Positions 24,801 to 39,800 of a stretch of DNA of 64,000 nucleotides are shown here, one piece after another. The notes beneath the pieces were generated by a model. The model worked only from the letters and a program-made list of their open reading frames with translations, had not been told where the DNA came from and made no database searches. Made by a program: the position numbers and the translations under genes. The stretch is from Gibbula magus (Eukaryota; Mollusca; Gastropoda; Trochida; Trochidae): NCBI GenBank assembly GCA_936450465.1, contig OW388304.1, positions 12,680,708 to 12,744,707 on the forward strand. Direction: 5' to 3'. The first letter of the stretch is position 1. Each line of letters begins with the position of its first letter.

Positions 24801-27800
24801 GCTAATAATAGCAAACTGTGAGGCAAATTTGTAAATACAATCAGGAGTTTGAAGGAGCAATGAGGATACAAATATACTGATGGAGCAGGATGTCAGCTGC
24901 CACCAACAGATCATTGAACAAATCCCTGCCCAGAAAAGGGTTCATATGATCTAACACTGAAATGAAAGTTTATATCAAACAAAAACAACTAATCAAGGAG
25001 CTCCAGACAACATAACTGCCAAAATTAAAATGTATCACAATAACTTCTCTTGACCTCAAGCGGTAGCGACTTAAAATTGATAATATGAATGGTTGCACAT
25101 TTTATGATATGTGACCCCTAATCAATGTTCTGAGGACCATTGTGATGCCAATATGATGTCATGAGTGAACAAGCAGATAATATAGGATAGCTGAGTAGCA
25201 CACTTCTATATAATAAATTTGGAAGCCACCATTTCCCAAGCAACACTAGGTGCCAACTGCTATGTGCTGAGATTTCAAAGTGACCAGATTCTGTCAATAC
25301 CTCCCACGCATCCCTCACAGAGAAGCCAAGAAATAATTCCTTATCGGTATGTGGAGAAACATTTCCTTCATATCCACTACCCTGCATACCATATTCCTGA
25401 AACACAATTAGTTTGATACCCACATACATATTGTGGAACATATCTTTAATATGATTCCATATTATAACCTTGGTTGTTAAACAAGATAAAGGTTGGTGTA
25501 CCACCCAAAGGAATATAACTTTGTCACTTTATAAACGTCATAAAGCTGACCTACACCACTGTTGCCCTCTGGCTGTTTATTGGTTTCGGTGGTGCACCCA
25601 CTTATCTTACTATTTTTATCCAAGAAGGCAACTTTAAGATGTTTCTTTTATTTTTGTCTTTAAAATTGATAAATTAACACCTACTGTCTGGCCAATTGCA
25701 AGCTTATTTCACACACTGCAGATTGTGATACATCTGTATGTAGGGATAGGAGTGCCATACACATATAGAGTACTGTAGGAGTCTGAGTATTGTATGTACA
25801 TACCAGCACGAGGTTAGTGAGCATGTTACATGAGTCAGTCTGGGTCAATCCATCTGCCACTACCCGCTCCTCGCCTTGTAGCTCTTTACTGCCCTTCTTC
25901 ACTGTGATACCTGCGAATAGAAACCTCACTTTGAAATTTTGTAAGACCAACACAATGCTAAAACAGCATAATCACCCTTTGTTATGGAACCTCAGGTTTC
26001 AAGGTTAACCTTCAGAAGCCATAGATTCTAAGGTCAAATATCAGAAGTCAGTATACTCAAGAACGGATCAACAGTAGATTTCAAGGTCAAACATCAGAAC
26101 GTGTCATGAACAACCCAATCATTCCCTCACCCTGTTTCTCCAGTTCCTCCAGAGAGTGAGTGTTCTTGTCCATACTGGTCTCCATGAGGTCATCATCCAT
26201 CTTCTGCAGAGCCTTGATGGTGTTCACGTAGTCCTGCTCATCCTTGGTGGGGTCCGTGGTGTAGGTGATGACCAGCGCACACCGCTCCTCCCCCCACGGG
26301 ATGTTCACACCGTGTCTGTCTCCACTCCTGAATGTGACCAGTCGACCACACTTTATACCCACTTTACTCTACAAAAGAAATAAGGCAGGTTATAAATACG
26401 TCTTTTTAACTTTCAAAAAGTGTTACATATAAATTTGATGGACCCCTAAGCATCCACCACTGCACATGACCCGTAGTGTCATATGTTATAAGCGGACACT
26501 GAGGTTTTGTTAGTGTTAAAGTGAGAAGAGATGATTTGTGGTTTTATTATACTTTCAAGAGTATTTAAATTGCATCACAACAAGTATTATTGCAGGACAG
26601 CTATCACCACTGTGGCTATGAACTGTGGTAACTGCTTTTAATTTTATTGTACCAAAACTCAATCCCAAACCATTTGATCCAAAATCAGGATCACCATATT
26701 CAGTTAATATTGTGTCTATGTATGCCTCACAAATTTCCTAAAGAAAGATAACATACCTGCACTTTACTGTCGTCCCCCAGGAAGTGAATGTTGGAGCCTT
26801 CGTCAGCTGGGATGTCAGACAGATACATCACCCCTCTGTAACAGTCAATATCAGTTTCCTTTGTTAGAATAGTAAAATGCTCTCTGAGATAAAACGCATT
26901 TAATACACACATCACATTTCTAATATTGCTGGACTGAATGTCGAAATTTCTTGGTTGATCTGGAACTGTATAGAGACTATTTCGTAATGTTCCTGTTGGT
27001 AAATCTTACATACGTGTATTCCTCATCGCCAATGTGAGTCTGCAGTTCATCCACGCAGGATCCATCTTCTTGCAGAGTACAGGCAGGCTCCTCTTGGTCT
27101 GCAGGTTCAAGCACACACAGATTTTTATGCAGGAAAACAGAAAATATATCTACACGATATTGATATTTTTTTTATTTATGAAGTTATTTACAAGTTATTT
27201 ATTGAAACAAATCCCAAACTAGGTATTAAACTAGAGCCATTGGCACTTAGCTCATCGGAGTTTGTATGATTTTATTATCTGACATTGAAGATCCAAAGAG
27301 ATGTAATAATTGTAATAATTTTGTCAAAATATCTCAAATAGCACACACAAAACAACTAAGAATATGCCTTAAGTAAAAAATCATGTTTGTCCCCTCCCGA
27401 ACTCTATGAAAAGAGTTCTATACCTGCATTCAACATACAGTGAATGTAATCCAATACACTATTCTTGCCTGTCATCGTGATGATTTATCATTGTGATGAA
27501 TTATAATTCAGATGCCGTTATTTACCGTACAGTGTTACAGACATGAAAACTATTTAACAGAAAAATATGGTTACATTGACCATATCATCATAGTCATTTA
27601 AATTGCACCCCTATTACGCCTTATTTTTTAGGAGCAGGTCAATGAATTTTACAAATCTTACCCATTATCCATTCGTATAATTTGACCTTTCTTGTATTAC
27701 TATTCGAAAGATGGTTGAGTGTGAAAATCGTGACACACTGTAATTTATGATGGGTTCAAGACCAAATGAAATAAAACATGTTATTCTGGAATTTTGAACT

Positions 27801-30800
27801 TTCAATGCAAAACGGTTGAGAAGAATTAGTTGTTTAAAGGTTTTAGGGATAATGCTTGCCGTGCCCATATTTGAGAAGGGAATGGGTCTTATAGGTCTGA
27901 TGAGCTAAAATTAAAATTTAACTTTGTATGGTTGCACCAAAAAAAAGTCATTAAAGCACAACATTTGGACTTGGGCCCTACCTCTTCTTACAAATCATAT
28001 AATGTTCTAACATGGATGCTACCAACATCATAAATACAAATCAATGAGAAGCAGACAAACCTTGTCTATTCTTCTCGGGTTCCCAGCACACGACAGATGT
28101 GTGTTTGAAGAAAAGTCGAGTGAGGTTGTAGTACTTCATGATATAGTGCCTGGACGTCTCCGAGATGCGCAGAAGGAATCGCAGAGAGACTTCATATTCA
28201 AGGTTCTTTTGGTTCAAAAACTACAACAGTGCAAATCATATAACACCATTAGAAACTACAACATAAGCTGGAGATTTCAAATAATTATTTTTGTCATTAG
28301 AAAGCTGCTATAGTACCATACACAAATATTTCCATTATATAATTTTGGGGTTTGTTAAAAGCAGTTCTATACTGGGCATGGATTTGATAAGCACACTGAT
28401 TGATGCTTCACTTTGTTCACAAGTTAATTCAGAAATGCATGAATGGTTTACTTCAGCAACCAAGGCTTTACAATGACTCTCTGTCAATTGTTTTCCAACA
28501 TCTCAAACAGTATTCCTTATTTTCTGCAGTTTTTAAGGTATCTTCTTTCCCTGGTGTGATTATAGCACCATAGAAATGTCAATCAATATCACGTCATGGT
28601 AAATAAAAAGCTACTTACTTCTCTAGCTTCTCTGATGGTGACCACTTTAGCTCCATGCTTGTTGACCTCCTTCACCTGAAACAACATTGTACAAGTGAAC
28701 TAGCAATTATGGAAACAATATTCAGGCCATCAAAAATTGACAACATGCAACACAAATTTAATGCCGAAAACTTTTATCACTCTACATTGAAAAGAGAGCT
28801 GAAAGCATAACTACAGGAGATATCCCAGTCTATTAAACTGCTGTGTATGTCCAAAGGGAGACAACCATTTCTAAATGAAAGAGTGATGGCAATATTTGTA
28901 CACCAATTCATTCTGGTACAAACTAAGCAATACCAATAACTGCAATATGTTTTCTGGTGCATTTCTTTGCCCATTTATAGTACTTACAATAATCATAATT
29001 CAAAAACAGAAAATGTATATTGCTTTAATTTCTCTATGGAAATAATATTATGAACTTCAGATTACTCAATGTACAAACTGTTGAGGGCACATACAGTGAA
29101 ATGTAGTAAGAAAACATAATCATGATACGTAGTGTAATATGTTTTCGCTTAACATATATACATTTTCACACTTAATTACTTAACTAACTTAATTAAACAC
29201 ATAGCCCTATAGTCTTAAGACTGTATTTACATTAAAGCTTCAAGACCATAATGAATACCAATGTCTGACCCAAACCTTTCTTCCTCTCGCATGGTTCGCT
29301 TCTTCCATGCGAGATAAAGAACCCCAAACCTATTGAACCTCTGCTCAACGTAACCCCCAAACTATCTATAATCACTTGACATGCAGCTTAGAAAAGTGTC
29401 AATAGATTAGAGATTTCTGAAGCTCAGGACTCATCTGTTGGGTGACTACCTCAGTGAGTGTTTTCAGCTCGTGGCACTGTTCTGTGCGGATGAATCCGTC
29501 CGCTGCAAACCTGTGCGCCCCTTTCAGCTCCTCTGCGTGAGAGATAATCTTGAGTCCGATTCTCTCGTACTGCTTCATCCACGGGCTGTTGCTGTTGTGT
29601 TGGTTCTTGTCCTTGTCCTCATCACTCTCGTCCTCAACCTGGCCCAAGGATTGGACGTGTCATGACATTATCATCAACCACTATTGCCATAAAATTATAT
29701 GAGCAAAATAAATTTGTTTATATCAAAGCGTAGGTATATATATATATGATCACGTTTTGCAAATTCATTTTGTCACATATTTACGAATGAAATACAATTC
29801 TTTCAAAAGTTAATCATTATCATTGTTGTAGTTGAATTTAGGAATTGGGAATTTGGTAACTCACCCTATCCTCATTCTTATCTCTAGTATACTTAGTGTT
29901 CCCGAAGTCCAGGATCCTTCTCATCTGCTTCTTCCTGTCCAGGTACTGCACTGCATCCTGGGAACATGCACCACTCATTGTACATCAATTGTGACTGAAT
30001 CAGTCATAATTTCTACTTATAAAATATACAAATTACCCTGGAACCTAGGTAGTGAAAAGTATTACAGCAACGCAGTATCAAACCAAAGTAATTATTTTAA
30101 TATTTGACATGGAAATGTTAAAATAGGAACACTATTTACATAATGTATATTCTAAATAATTGCTTTTGATTGGCAGACAACTGACTGAGTCTCCAGCATG
30201 GACACACCTGTCTGGGTTGGAAGTCTTTCTCTCTGTATCCACGTTGGATGTAATATGCTTTGTTTTTCTGCATCGTTTCATCTTCTGGCTGGAACAGCAG
30301 GAACGTAGCTGACGCCTCCATGGCCTTCTCATCATTCTTCACTGTAGCATATAGAGGTGTAACAATACATTGAACTATCAATGCATCGCAATAGTTGGCT
30401 TGGCAATAGTACTATATCGATAGTATATACAAAAACACTATCGCTATCGCAATAGTAAGGTTAACTATCGATACTATCGAAACTATTAAATTTCTATTAA
30501 TTATGAATGATAAACACAAGCCTCACTGCATTTAATTCAAGATTTTTCATTTTAGAATGTCAAAAGGGAAAAACTAGAGATAGGAAATAGCAAAATGACA
30601 AAAAGTCTTTTTATTTATGATTTCTTTACTGATTTTGGTTCCATAGTCCTTACATCAATTAAACATTTCTACTAAAACCTATAAGAAATCTAGCTGATTA
30701 TTGCGTATTTGTACAAAAAAACCTATCGCAATAGTTATTGCAATAGTGAGTTACAATAGTCTATCGCTATCGCAATAGTAAGTGGCAATAGACTATCGCT

Positions 30801-33800
30801 ATCGCAATAGTCTCTTTGGGTCAATAGTCACCCCTAATAGCATATAGGGTTTGACCCCCCACCTTTTGAAAGATTTTGCATATATATCTGATGGTTCCCC
30901 TCAGTAAACCTCCCCTCTTCAATGTGTGACAGCCCCCCCCCCCCCCCCCCCCCCCTTTCCTTGCATAATTCCTGGATCTGCCTATGACCTAAGATCACTA
31001 CCGGTATCTAGTTCTCCCTGGTTACTTTTACAAACTATCCTTAACTCCCTTGCACTAAACAGTTCAGCACTAAGTTTCAATAAGTTAGTCATTCCAAACA
31101 TTTTCTTTGACTGGGCTTGTATCTAGTGGTGAAGAAATACAGTCAAGGTCTTACTACCATAGGAAGGTAATAGGTTTCAAGGTCAAACAACAGAAGAAGA
31201 CACACAGAGTTTGACTTGTAACTTACACTTGAAGTATGCATACTGGAGGTAGTGGTAGTGGTCAGCAACAAAGTCGTTCATCTCCTCGGTAAACACTTGA
31301 CTCAGCGTCCTCTCACACTTGTTCTGACACTCAAGCATGGACAGGAAGTGGTCTTAAACATGTCAAACAACAAGCAAGTTAAGACTTTAAACACTCGGGA
31401 TACATTTTGTACTTCTATTGGTGAACATCATGGTTCAGCCACCACTTCAATACCAACATGTTAGATATTCAACATTTGATTTGAGATGCCACGAAATGCC
31501 TCATGACAACATATATGTCTTCAATCAGTAGGTTCATAATGCCGGATCAGGACTGTCTTCATATTATCATTTTAAATCTTTCAATTATTAACCACTAAAC
31601 TTAGTTCTCAGTGTAACCCTTTAGTTTCAATTTATGAACACTTCTTGCATCTTGTATCTACAATTTCAGCACAAGATTCGTAAAGAAAGTCAAGCACAGT
31701 GGTGTACTGGTTAGCATGCTGGCCTCTTATGCCAAAGTTCTGGATATAAATCCTGGTGGAGACACCAAATATTTTTGACATATGAGAACCTCAAAACGGG
31801 GAGTACCTATTGGGACACACCCTGAATCAAAAAACCCCTTGCACTAAAAGTAGAATTAATTTATCTCCAGACAGCAATGGCTCCCACTAACCCTAGGCCT
31901 AAAACTAGCCATTTTTACTTCTATTAAGAAACAACATTCCTTACCGGCCACAGCACTGATGAAGTCCTGGGGAGAGACATGCTGGTAGATGTCTTCACAC
32001 TCTACACGACACCGCTCCTCTTCCTTGTAGAACTCCGAGATGGCTACCTCCATGCTCCTCCTCACCTCCTCCCAACGCTCCTCGTTGTACGCTATCAGAC
32101 CCCGGATATACGACTCCTGGAACAAGCACAGATATCCTAATGCCAATCAAAGAAGTCAGAGTTTATCTTTGCCTAACTGTTCCTTAGTTGTTAACCATTA
32201 TAATGCTTGTCCTTCATTATAAGAAGAGCCATCAGACCGATGGATGGTATTCAAAATAGATCTAATTCACACTTATTATTGGTGTTACATCCATTGAATT
32301 GGGCTCATTTGAAAGCAAATTACCAGGACAATATGATATCATTGATTTCATTGCACTTATAGGGCTGTATACCTGCCACAGAGTTATTTTGGGGAGTATG
32401 ACAATGAAATTAATGATTTTCAATTCTCAAAATACAAGCTTCTTTCCATAACTGGTTTCAGAAGAAGGTTTGGACAAACTGACATGCTCTTACTTAAAAT
32501 TGGATCAAGATCAAATGTACTAATTTCAGTTTCCACGTAACAAAAATGTTATTCTGAAAAGTTTCCTGTACCAATTCATTTCAGAAAACTTTTTAAAGAT
32601 TTTAGGAAAAATGTCTGCCAGCAGTCCAAGCCTTGGAGGCTCATTCAGCCAATCTGGTCTTATGAGAGGGTCTTGTGACAATTTCAGATAAGTTGAGTGG
32701 ATCCGCTTATGTTGTAGATAAGAGATTATAGATTATAGATTAAAATTCAGACAGAGATTAACAACTAATCAGTTAATACATTGTCATATATATTGATATT
32801 TCTGTTTCGTATAACAATTAAGTCATTACATATTTGACCATGTTTGCACCTGTGTAAAAAAAATTAAAATTTTAACAGAAAATTTAACACAGTAAACCTT
32901 TAATTCAACCTTATGTTTAAATGCACTCACTTACAAAGCCACAGTAAAATAAACATGTACTTAGAGAAAAAATGCCCTGTTAACATATCAAGTAAGGTTT
33001 GTACAATCTGGAAACATTTGCCAAGGTAAAAAATGTGAATGTGCTCCAGATTGAAGCCCTGAATGTACCAGTCGTAGGCCAGTTGGCAATAAAGCACTTG
33101 CCACTCTACAGGAGTTTCTGTGAATGTATTGAAGACAGATACCTCGGCTAATAGGAAATCAATACAGATCTCTCTCCCCACATCCTTCTCAAACCTTGCT
33201 GTGAAGATATAGGAGTTAGTTGTTCACTATGTTTACAGATGTACTACAAGCACATTATATTCTCTGACTTGGCATCACGTTCACTGTGGCTGACAAGTAT
33301 ATGGTATTAATACTATTGCAGGAAATATACTCTGTAATGCTGTGAAACCTGTGAGAGAAGGTGGGAGGTGGATCCAGGAATGTTTTGTGGGGAAAAGGGG
33401 GTCAACAATGGTTTGACAATCTTGCATCCAAAATTTGTGAAATTGGGGAGAGCGTTTAAACCTCCTAAACCAACCCTCTGGATCCACTAATTATAGTGTA
33501 CAGAATTCTAGTATAGTTGCTAGACTAACATGTCCGACATACCCATACACATCCTAACACAAATTATACAGCTCAATGGTTGAGCACACACAAGTATATG
33601 TTGATAAAAATATTACACTGGATGTTATGGGTCAAAAGAGACACTAATTCTGTGCCCCATCTACTACTAAGACTATTTCAGATATGTTGTGCAGTTATTA
33701 CTTGTAGCGTTCTAGTTATATTATGAGAATATCCAGCTGTCATGTCCAAATTTCAATCTTGTGTACATACAATTTCAGGTCGATTCACTGCTGACCTCCC

Positions 33801-36800
33801 CTTTAAATAATTTGCTTATCCCTGCTTAGATTAAAGGTACATCCATTGTGTTGTTTGGGGTCACATATGCTAAACATTATAAATTGTGTTGTGTTATCGG
33901 GAAGTACTGTCAGTTGCCGAAAATTGCCATTTTGATTTTAGTCGACTTAGAATATTGACGATATGAAGGTAAAAGTAGTGATTTCTGATCGAAAACCGGA
34001 CAATGTACCGCATGTTGCGTGCCTCAATGAGTCAAACGTAATTTTGGAATCTCATTTATAACAGAAAAATTATAATGTGGTGGAGAGATCATACTATTTT
34101 TTAAGATCGTACACACATTATATAATAATGAATATAGCGGGTACAATTCTTTGCATACAATTCACCACTGTAAGCTATTGCAATAATGGCCTGGGGCTGT
34201 AGAAGAAAATGAAAAAAAACTTTTTAGGTCATGACCCCTGCTAATTATTATCAAAATTGGTTACACATAAATCAACATTCGTTATGAATATCATACACCT
34301 TTGCATTATATTGTTTTAATTCTTAATTGCATTATGGCAATACCAACATTTATTACATAATGAATAGGAGCCTCAGTTTTTGAAAATCCCATTTCTCATA
34401 GGCTCCATTTCAATACAATAAATTGGTGAATTTTTTTTAGTAAATTCTTTTTAACCATTTCTTATAGGCTCCTTTTCAATATTTGATAAAATGGTGATAT
34501 TCTATGAATAAATTCTTTTTTAGAGTCAGTGGAAGACTAAAGCAGTCTCACGCACAGTCTATGATAACACAGTGCTGCACAGAAGTTTGAAGTAACCTGA
34601 AACCTCTGTGTAACTATCAGTTTTCATTCTTCTGCCAGGAAGAGGTCAACACAATGCAATTACATAACATGCAGACACTGGACTCACAGCCAGTAAAATG
34701 TATACCGTAATTCTTCCTTAATTTCGCCCCCCTCTATAAGTTCGCCCACGTAAGATCATCTGACAGCCATTTTTCAAAATACCTTTCAATATTTCGGCAG
34801 TGTACCAGAAGTTTAGTATTGACAAATTAAAAATTCGACCACATACCAAATTTTGAAAACAAATTATTTACAGTCATGATATACAATCATCTTGTGATTT
34901 CTTTTCAGTAAGTTTTATGAGAAAAGCGCGTATTTTTTATAACAAAAATTTTGGGAAATGTTTTAACTTGATCACGCTTGTCACAAGACATTCTAATCTA
35001 TAAATGATACATGTATTTTCACACTTCTCAATTTATTCACTTACTGTACTTCTGACATACCTTTATTAAGAATGATGTTACATCTTATCATATTATCCAT
35101 TATCAATGATTTCATTTTTCGTAAATGAAAAGGCAGCAATCACTTCTGTGTGAGGCTATAAATATATATCACTAAGACTGTCAACACGGTAATGCTACAC
35201 TATGACTTGAGTTTGTATTGAATTTTCTGATTGGCTAAGAAAAGGGAAGTCCCAAAGCCAACCAATTATAAGGCTTTTAACATCTTGATGTTTACTGGGG
35301 AGACTTGAAACAGTCACATTACTAATGATAAGTTTTGTAACATCTGGATGTTTTCTGGGGAGACTTGAAACAATCAATTGACCCAGTTCATTCAAGTCTG
35401 CAGTGAAGTCACTAGAATAGTCTATTTTGAGTAGGGATGACTGCATGGAATGTGTTTTGCCATTCCATTTTGGTAAGTCAATTTACTTATCAAATGATTA
35501 ATTACTGTTGGAATATTATGACAGATGTTTATAGCTCATACTTACAAATATATTTCAGTTTTAAAAATCTGAATATGTAATAAATTGTTTCAAAGTTTTG
35601 TGACTTGTTAATCCCTACATACAAAATGAAATAGACTCAACCAAACACCCAGAGAGACGACTGTCCACTGTCGTAAATAATCAGAACCATATATGTTGAG
35701 GTATATGTTTCAAAATATTAATAATAATTAGTTTGCATAAATTAAGCCTTTCAAAAGTAATAGAATTATTCAGCTGTCATTGTTTATGTTTGTAATTTCT
35801 TGCAAAGCAAGCTTGTTGATATATTCTACTTGATTGTCACACAAATACCGTTTCAAAAAAAGTTGACTGAGAAAATATGCTTCCTAACTTGACTTTTATA
35901 GCAACAGACAATGGTTCATATTTATTGATGAATTTTACACATAGGACTCTGAACTAATGCAACAATAGTTAGGATTGGTGTATTGTTTTTTTTCAGTTCT
36001 AGGTACGTGATACGCTTGCTAGAAGGGAATTCCGTAATGACGATAGTCTGCTGTGATTGGTTTATACTAATATAGCAACCAATCAGATTGTACTTCCTTT
36101 GAAAACATGTGGACAGCCAGCGATGCGAGACATGCACGCTAAAGCTAAATTACGATTCATATCATTTCAAATTTCCTGATTTATTTTGTCAAGTCTAAGA
36201 ACATAACAATTGAACTCCAGATTATTATCAGTCAGGGAGGTTACCGAACTCCGTCCTTGATTTTAGACGGAATGTCGTCTAAAATCCTCTAAAATAGGTG
36301 AAGCCTAAACTGAAGTACACAGAGAAAACAGAGGCACCCCAGCTTACAATCAGTCAAAAACAATGAATTCTCCCTTCCCCTTGTTTGCCTGAGCTAGTAA
36401 TAGATGAGTTGTCTCCCTTGATAACAGAGAAAATGGCGGAAAACATGGCAAGGCAAAGTGAAGAAGGTGAGTAACTTTTGGATATATCTCAATTCCTATA
36501 CCTAAGATTGAAGCTAAATTTGTCACACTTAAAGATAAGATATCACAGCATGTCGGTGTGCAATAAATTGTGTGTGAAGAAGGATATTAAAGTGCATGAA
36601 AGAGTTCTAAAAATGTGCATGTTTTAGTAGTTTAGACAGTGTTAGACGGGATACTGTCTAAGCAGAATACAATTTAAGACGGCATGCCATCCATAAATAG
36701 TTTAGACGGTATGCCGTCTTTGGTGCTAGAAAGGAGAATTCATTGTGCATTTTCTTTTTATCAGTCAGGGAGGTCCTGTTACACAAAGAAGGCATGCCGT

Positions 36801-39800
36801 CTAAAACTTCTTGTATAAAGACACGTCTGAATTCCTTTAAAAAGTTATTTCACTGCTGTATGAGTAATTATCATGAGACTAATTCTGATTGAATCACGAA
36901 AATATTTGCAGGTTGATTTGATATCATCTCAATTTGAAGTACATATTAATTTTAAATAAATATTTTGGTGGCACATTTTCATATCTTATAATCTATATAT
37001 ATATATACATATATATCTATAATCTGTAATCTATAGATAAAAGTCAATTAAAATTTAACGAAAATGTGTATTAGCTACAAATAAGGGTGTATGATCACAA
37101 ATTTTTAAACTATTCTCCAAATATTATATCTATCATGACTATTAGCTGATTAGTGCTACACTAAATTAACATGCAATCTTGTAAATTTGTGAATTAACTT
37201 TGAAACTGATGAGCTGATGATGCTAATTTTCTTGCATGCATTTTTATACTAACAAACCATGCTGATGTGTCTTCAATATTTTCATTGATTTATTCATTCA
37301 TTCAATCCAACCCTGTTTCAAAGCATGCGTTAGAGTATACCTCTCACAGTATTTATAACCTTCATTTTGGGTGCCAGTGGTTTCGTAGAGGAAACCGGTT
37401 CGAAGAGACCGATTATTCGTAGAGGCCACAGGTTCGTAGATACTAGTTTCGTAGAGACTTGTAAAAAGTTCATTTAAAGACATAGTTTGTCATGTTTTGT
37501 GTATTGTATTGGAGAAATCAACATGTGGGTAGTTGCGACCAATGTTTACACAAGAAATTATCAATTAATCCGGTTATTGTTTACATTACTTAGCTACTAA
37601 CTAGGTATTAGCAATTGGCCGTGTTAATTAATTAAATCAACCAGTAATCGTGTATTCATGGTTGATTCGTGTCGGACTAGTTCCATTGGTGTGCCTGGTA
37701 AACATCCTGTTATGGTTTTATAGGCTTTATGTTGTATAAATATGTGCATGTGATGTACTGTGATGTCCCCCGTTTCAACTTTCAGTCACCTTTTGGGCCT
37801 AGCCCTATATGCACTACGTTTAAATCGTTTTCATGGTAATAATAACAAATATAAAAATCAGAATAACAAATTTGGTTAAACAGGTCTTAAACAGGTGATA
37901 TAACTATTACATATGAGATTTGGGTGTGTTATTTTCGGTGTGTTCTATTTTTGGACATGTTTAAACCTCGTTTTCTATTTTTATTGAAAACTATTAATTG
38001 TCATATATTTGCCATATGGCGATGAACATGCAAGCCAAATGAAATGATTTGAACTTTTATTAGTACATATGGTATTCTGGGAGGTATTGAAGACAAAACT
38101 AAATTTTTGAAAAAAACTAAATGCCCCTTTAAGCATTGCGGAGTCACAGAATCATGGAAGGAAGGGATTATAAAAGCTTTGCAGGGGACAAAATTACTCA
38201 ATCAGCATTGTAATTGTCACATTTTGTCCTTTTTAAGCATGTCAACCTAATTAATGATGGATTTCAATTTGTTATTTCAGTGAAGATTCTGGTGATGGGG
38301 ATAGAGAAAGAAGCGAAGATTCTGGTGATCATGGGGAAAGGGGACTAAGCGAAGATTCTGGTGATCATGGGGAAAAGAGACTTAGCAAAGATTCTGGTGA
38401 AAGGGGACTAAGCGAAGATTCTGGTGATCATGGGGAAAGAGGAACTCCTCACGAAAACAGTAATGTCTTCTTTACATTTTGCTTTACCTGTAAGTTGTTA
38501 ATCCTAAGGGATAGTATTTTTTTTGGAAATATATTTTAAACTAGGGAGGTTTTTTTCCTATAAATTTTAAAAACAAAATTAAGTGTTTCATTAATATGAT
38601 TTAAAATGTAATGTTTTGTTATCCCCTCATTTTAGGAAATGAGAGACTGTGAGACATTCACTGAAGATCATACTTAAGCAGAAGAGCTTGCTTTTTGACG
38701 CTTTTAAACTTTTGCTCGTATTTTGTGATAATATTTGGTTTCTTTTGCAGGAACTCTTGGAAACAAATCCTGGTTCAGCCCCAAGGGAGGTGCTAACAGG
38801 CTTAAACTGCAGCAGTTGGCCCGGGAAAAACGTTTGCAAAATAGAACGAGGACAATCTTTAAAAGCCTTGCTTGCCTGACTCCAGCCACAGGCTGGGAGG
38901 GGTTTATATATATGTTTAATAGAGAGGAGGGAAGGATTATTTATGGGGGGGATGAGGCATGTTGCAGGAGTTTCGAAGGAAGTTCACCTCTGCTGGAAAA
39001 TATCCAGTCTATGAGTACCAGCAGAGTGAACATGGAGGGCATTTTTACCCAGGTGATGAAGGGGAAAAATACATCTGGTGTAATAATGCCCTCCCCTTCA
39101 AAACCTGCAACTGCCTCATCAAAGAACATGGCATTTCTCCCTGGATTGTCAACTCCTGCATCTGCACAGAAGGATCTTTTGGAAGGTGTGCAGATTGTAG
39201 GAGATGACAATCCAGAGACTTTGTCAGTTCCTAAGAGACAGAGGCTATTTACCGAAAATGTGCAGGGAAGGGCAAGAGGTAGAGGTAGGGGTAGGGGTAG
39301 GGGTAGGGGTAGGGGTAGGGGTAAGGCTGCAGAAAATTTGAGAAGTTGAGGTTGACAGGGGAGAGGTACATGGAGGGAAAGGCAGACGTAGAGGTAGACA
39401 GAGGGAGAGTTACATGGAGGGAGACAGAGGGTGAGTTTCATGAAGGGAGAGGTAGACAGAGGGAGACTTACATGGAAGGAGAGGTAGACAGAGAGGGGGG
39501 GGGGGTTACAAACATGACATGATAGAAAACATTCCATAGTAAAGTTTTAGAAACATAGACTACCGGGTTGCTCACACCACAATATTTTCAAGATAGGGCT
39601 AGAAGCATGACATGATACAAAACATTCCATAGTTAAATTTTAGATACACAGACTACCGGGTTATTCAGGCCACACTTTTTATTGTAGGGCTAGAAACATG
39701 ATATGATACAAAACATTCCATAGTAAATCTTAGAAACACAGACCACCGGTTTATTCAGGCAACAACAAGAACTTAGAAATAAAACAAAAACATGTACATT

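Larger units (their letters stand above)
18843..25910 (-). other. Catalytic 2OG-Fe(II) dioxygenase block of the leprecan gene (second copy)
   Basis: Six exons (25910-25804, 23004-22891, 21506-21356, 20369-20255, 19549-19477, 19055-18843). They contain the GDGY and SPHT stretch in exon 23004, the iron-binding HAD (H783/D785) in exon 20369, NDDFEGGEFFF in exon 19549, and the distal ELHGVK His plus GTRCALALWF Arg in exon 19055. All expected iron and 2-oxoglutarate ligands are present, so this unit should be active. Confidence 0.92.

Noticed and set aside
30926..31126. Pro-rich open frame over the poly-C tract
   Set aside because: Created by the homopolymer. It lies in an intron with no splice support.
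33143..33192. Possible extra leprecan exon with good AG and GT sites (frame FEKDVGREICIDFLLAE)
   Set aside because: Its phase does not fit between exons 44397-44245 and 32116-31945, which already join in phase 0 and continue the family sequence without a gap. In the required frame it has a stop.
38941..39537. 198-codon - strand frame opposite the transposon RG gene
   Set aside because: It is the complement of the purine-rich and RG-repeat region (Leu/Pro-rich low complexity). The + strand frame has splice support.
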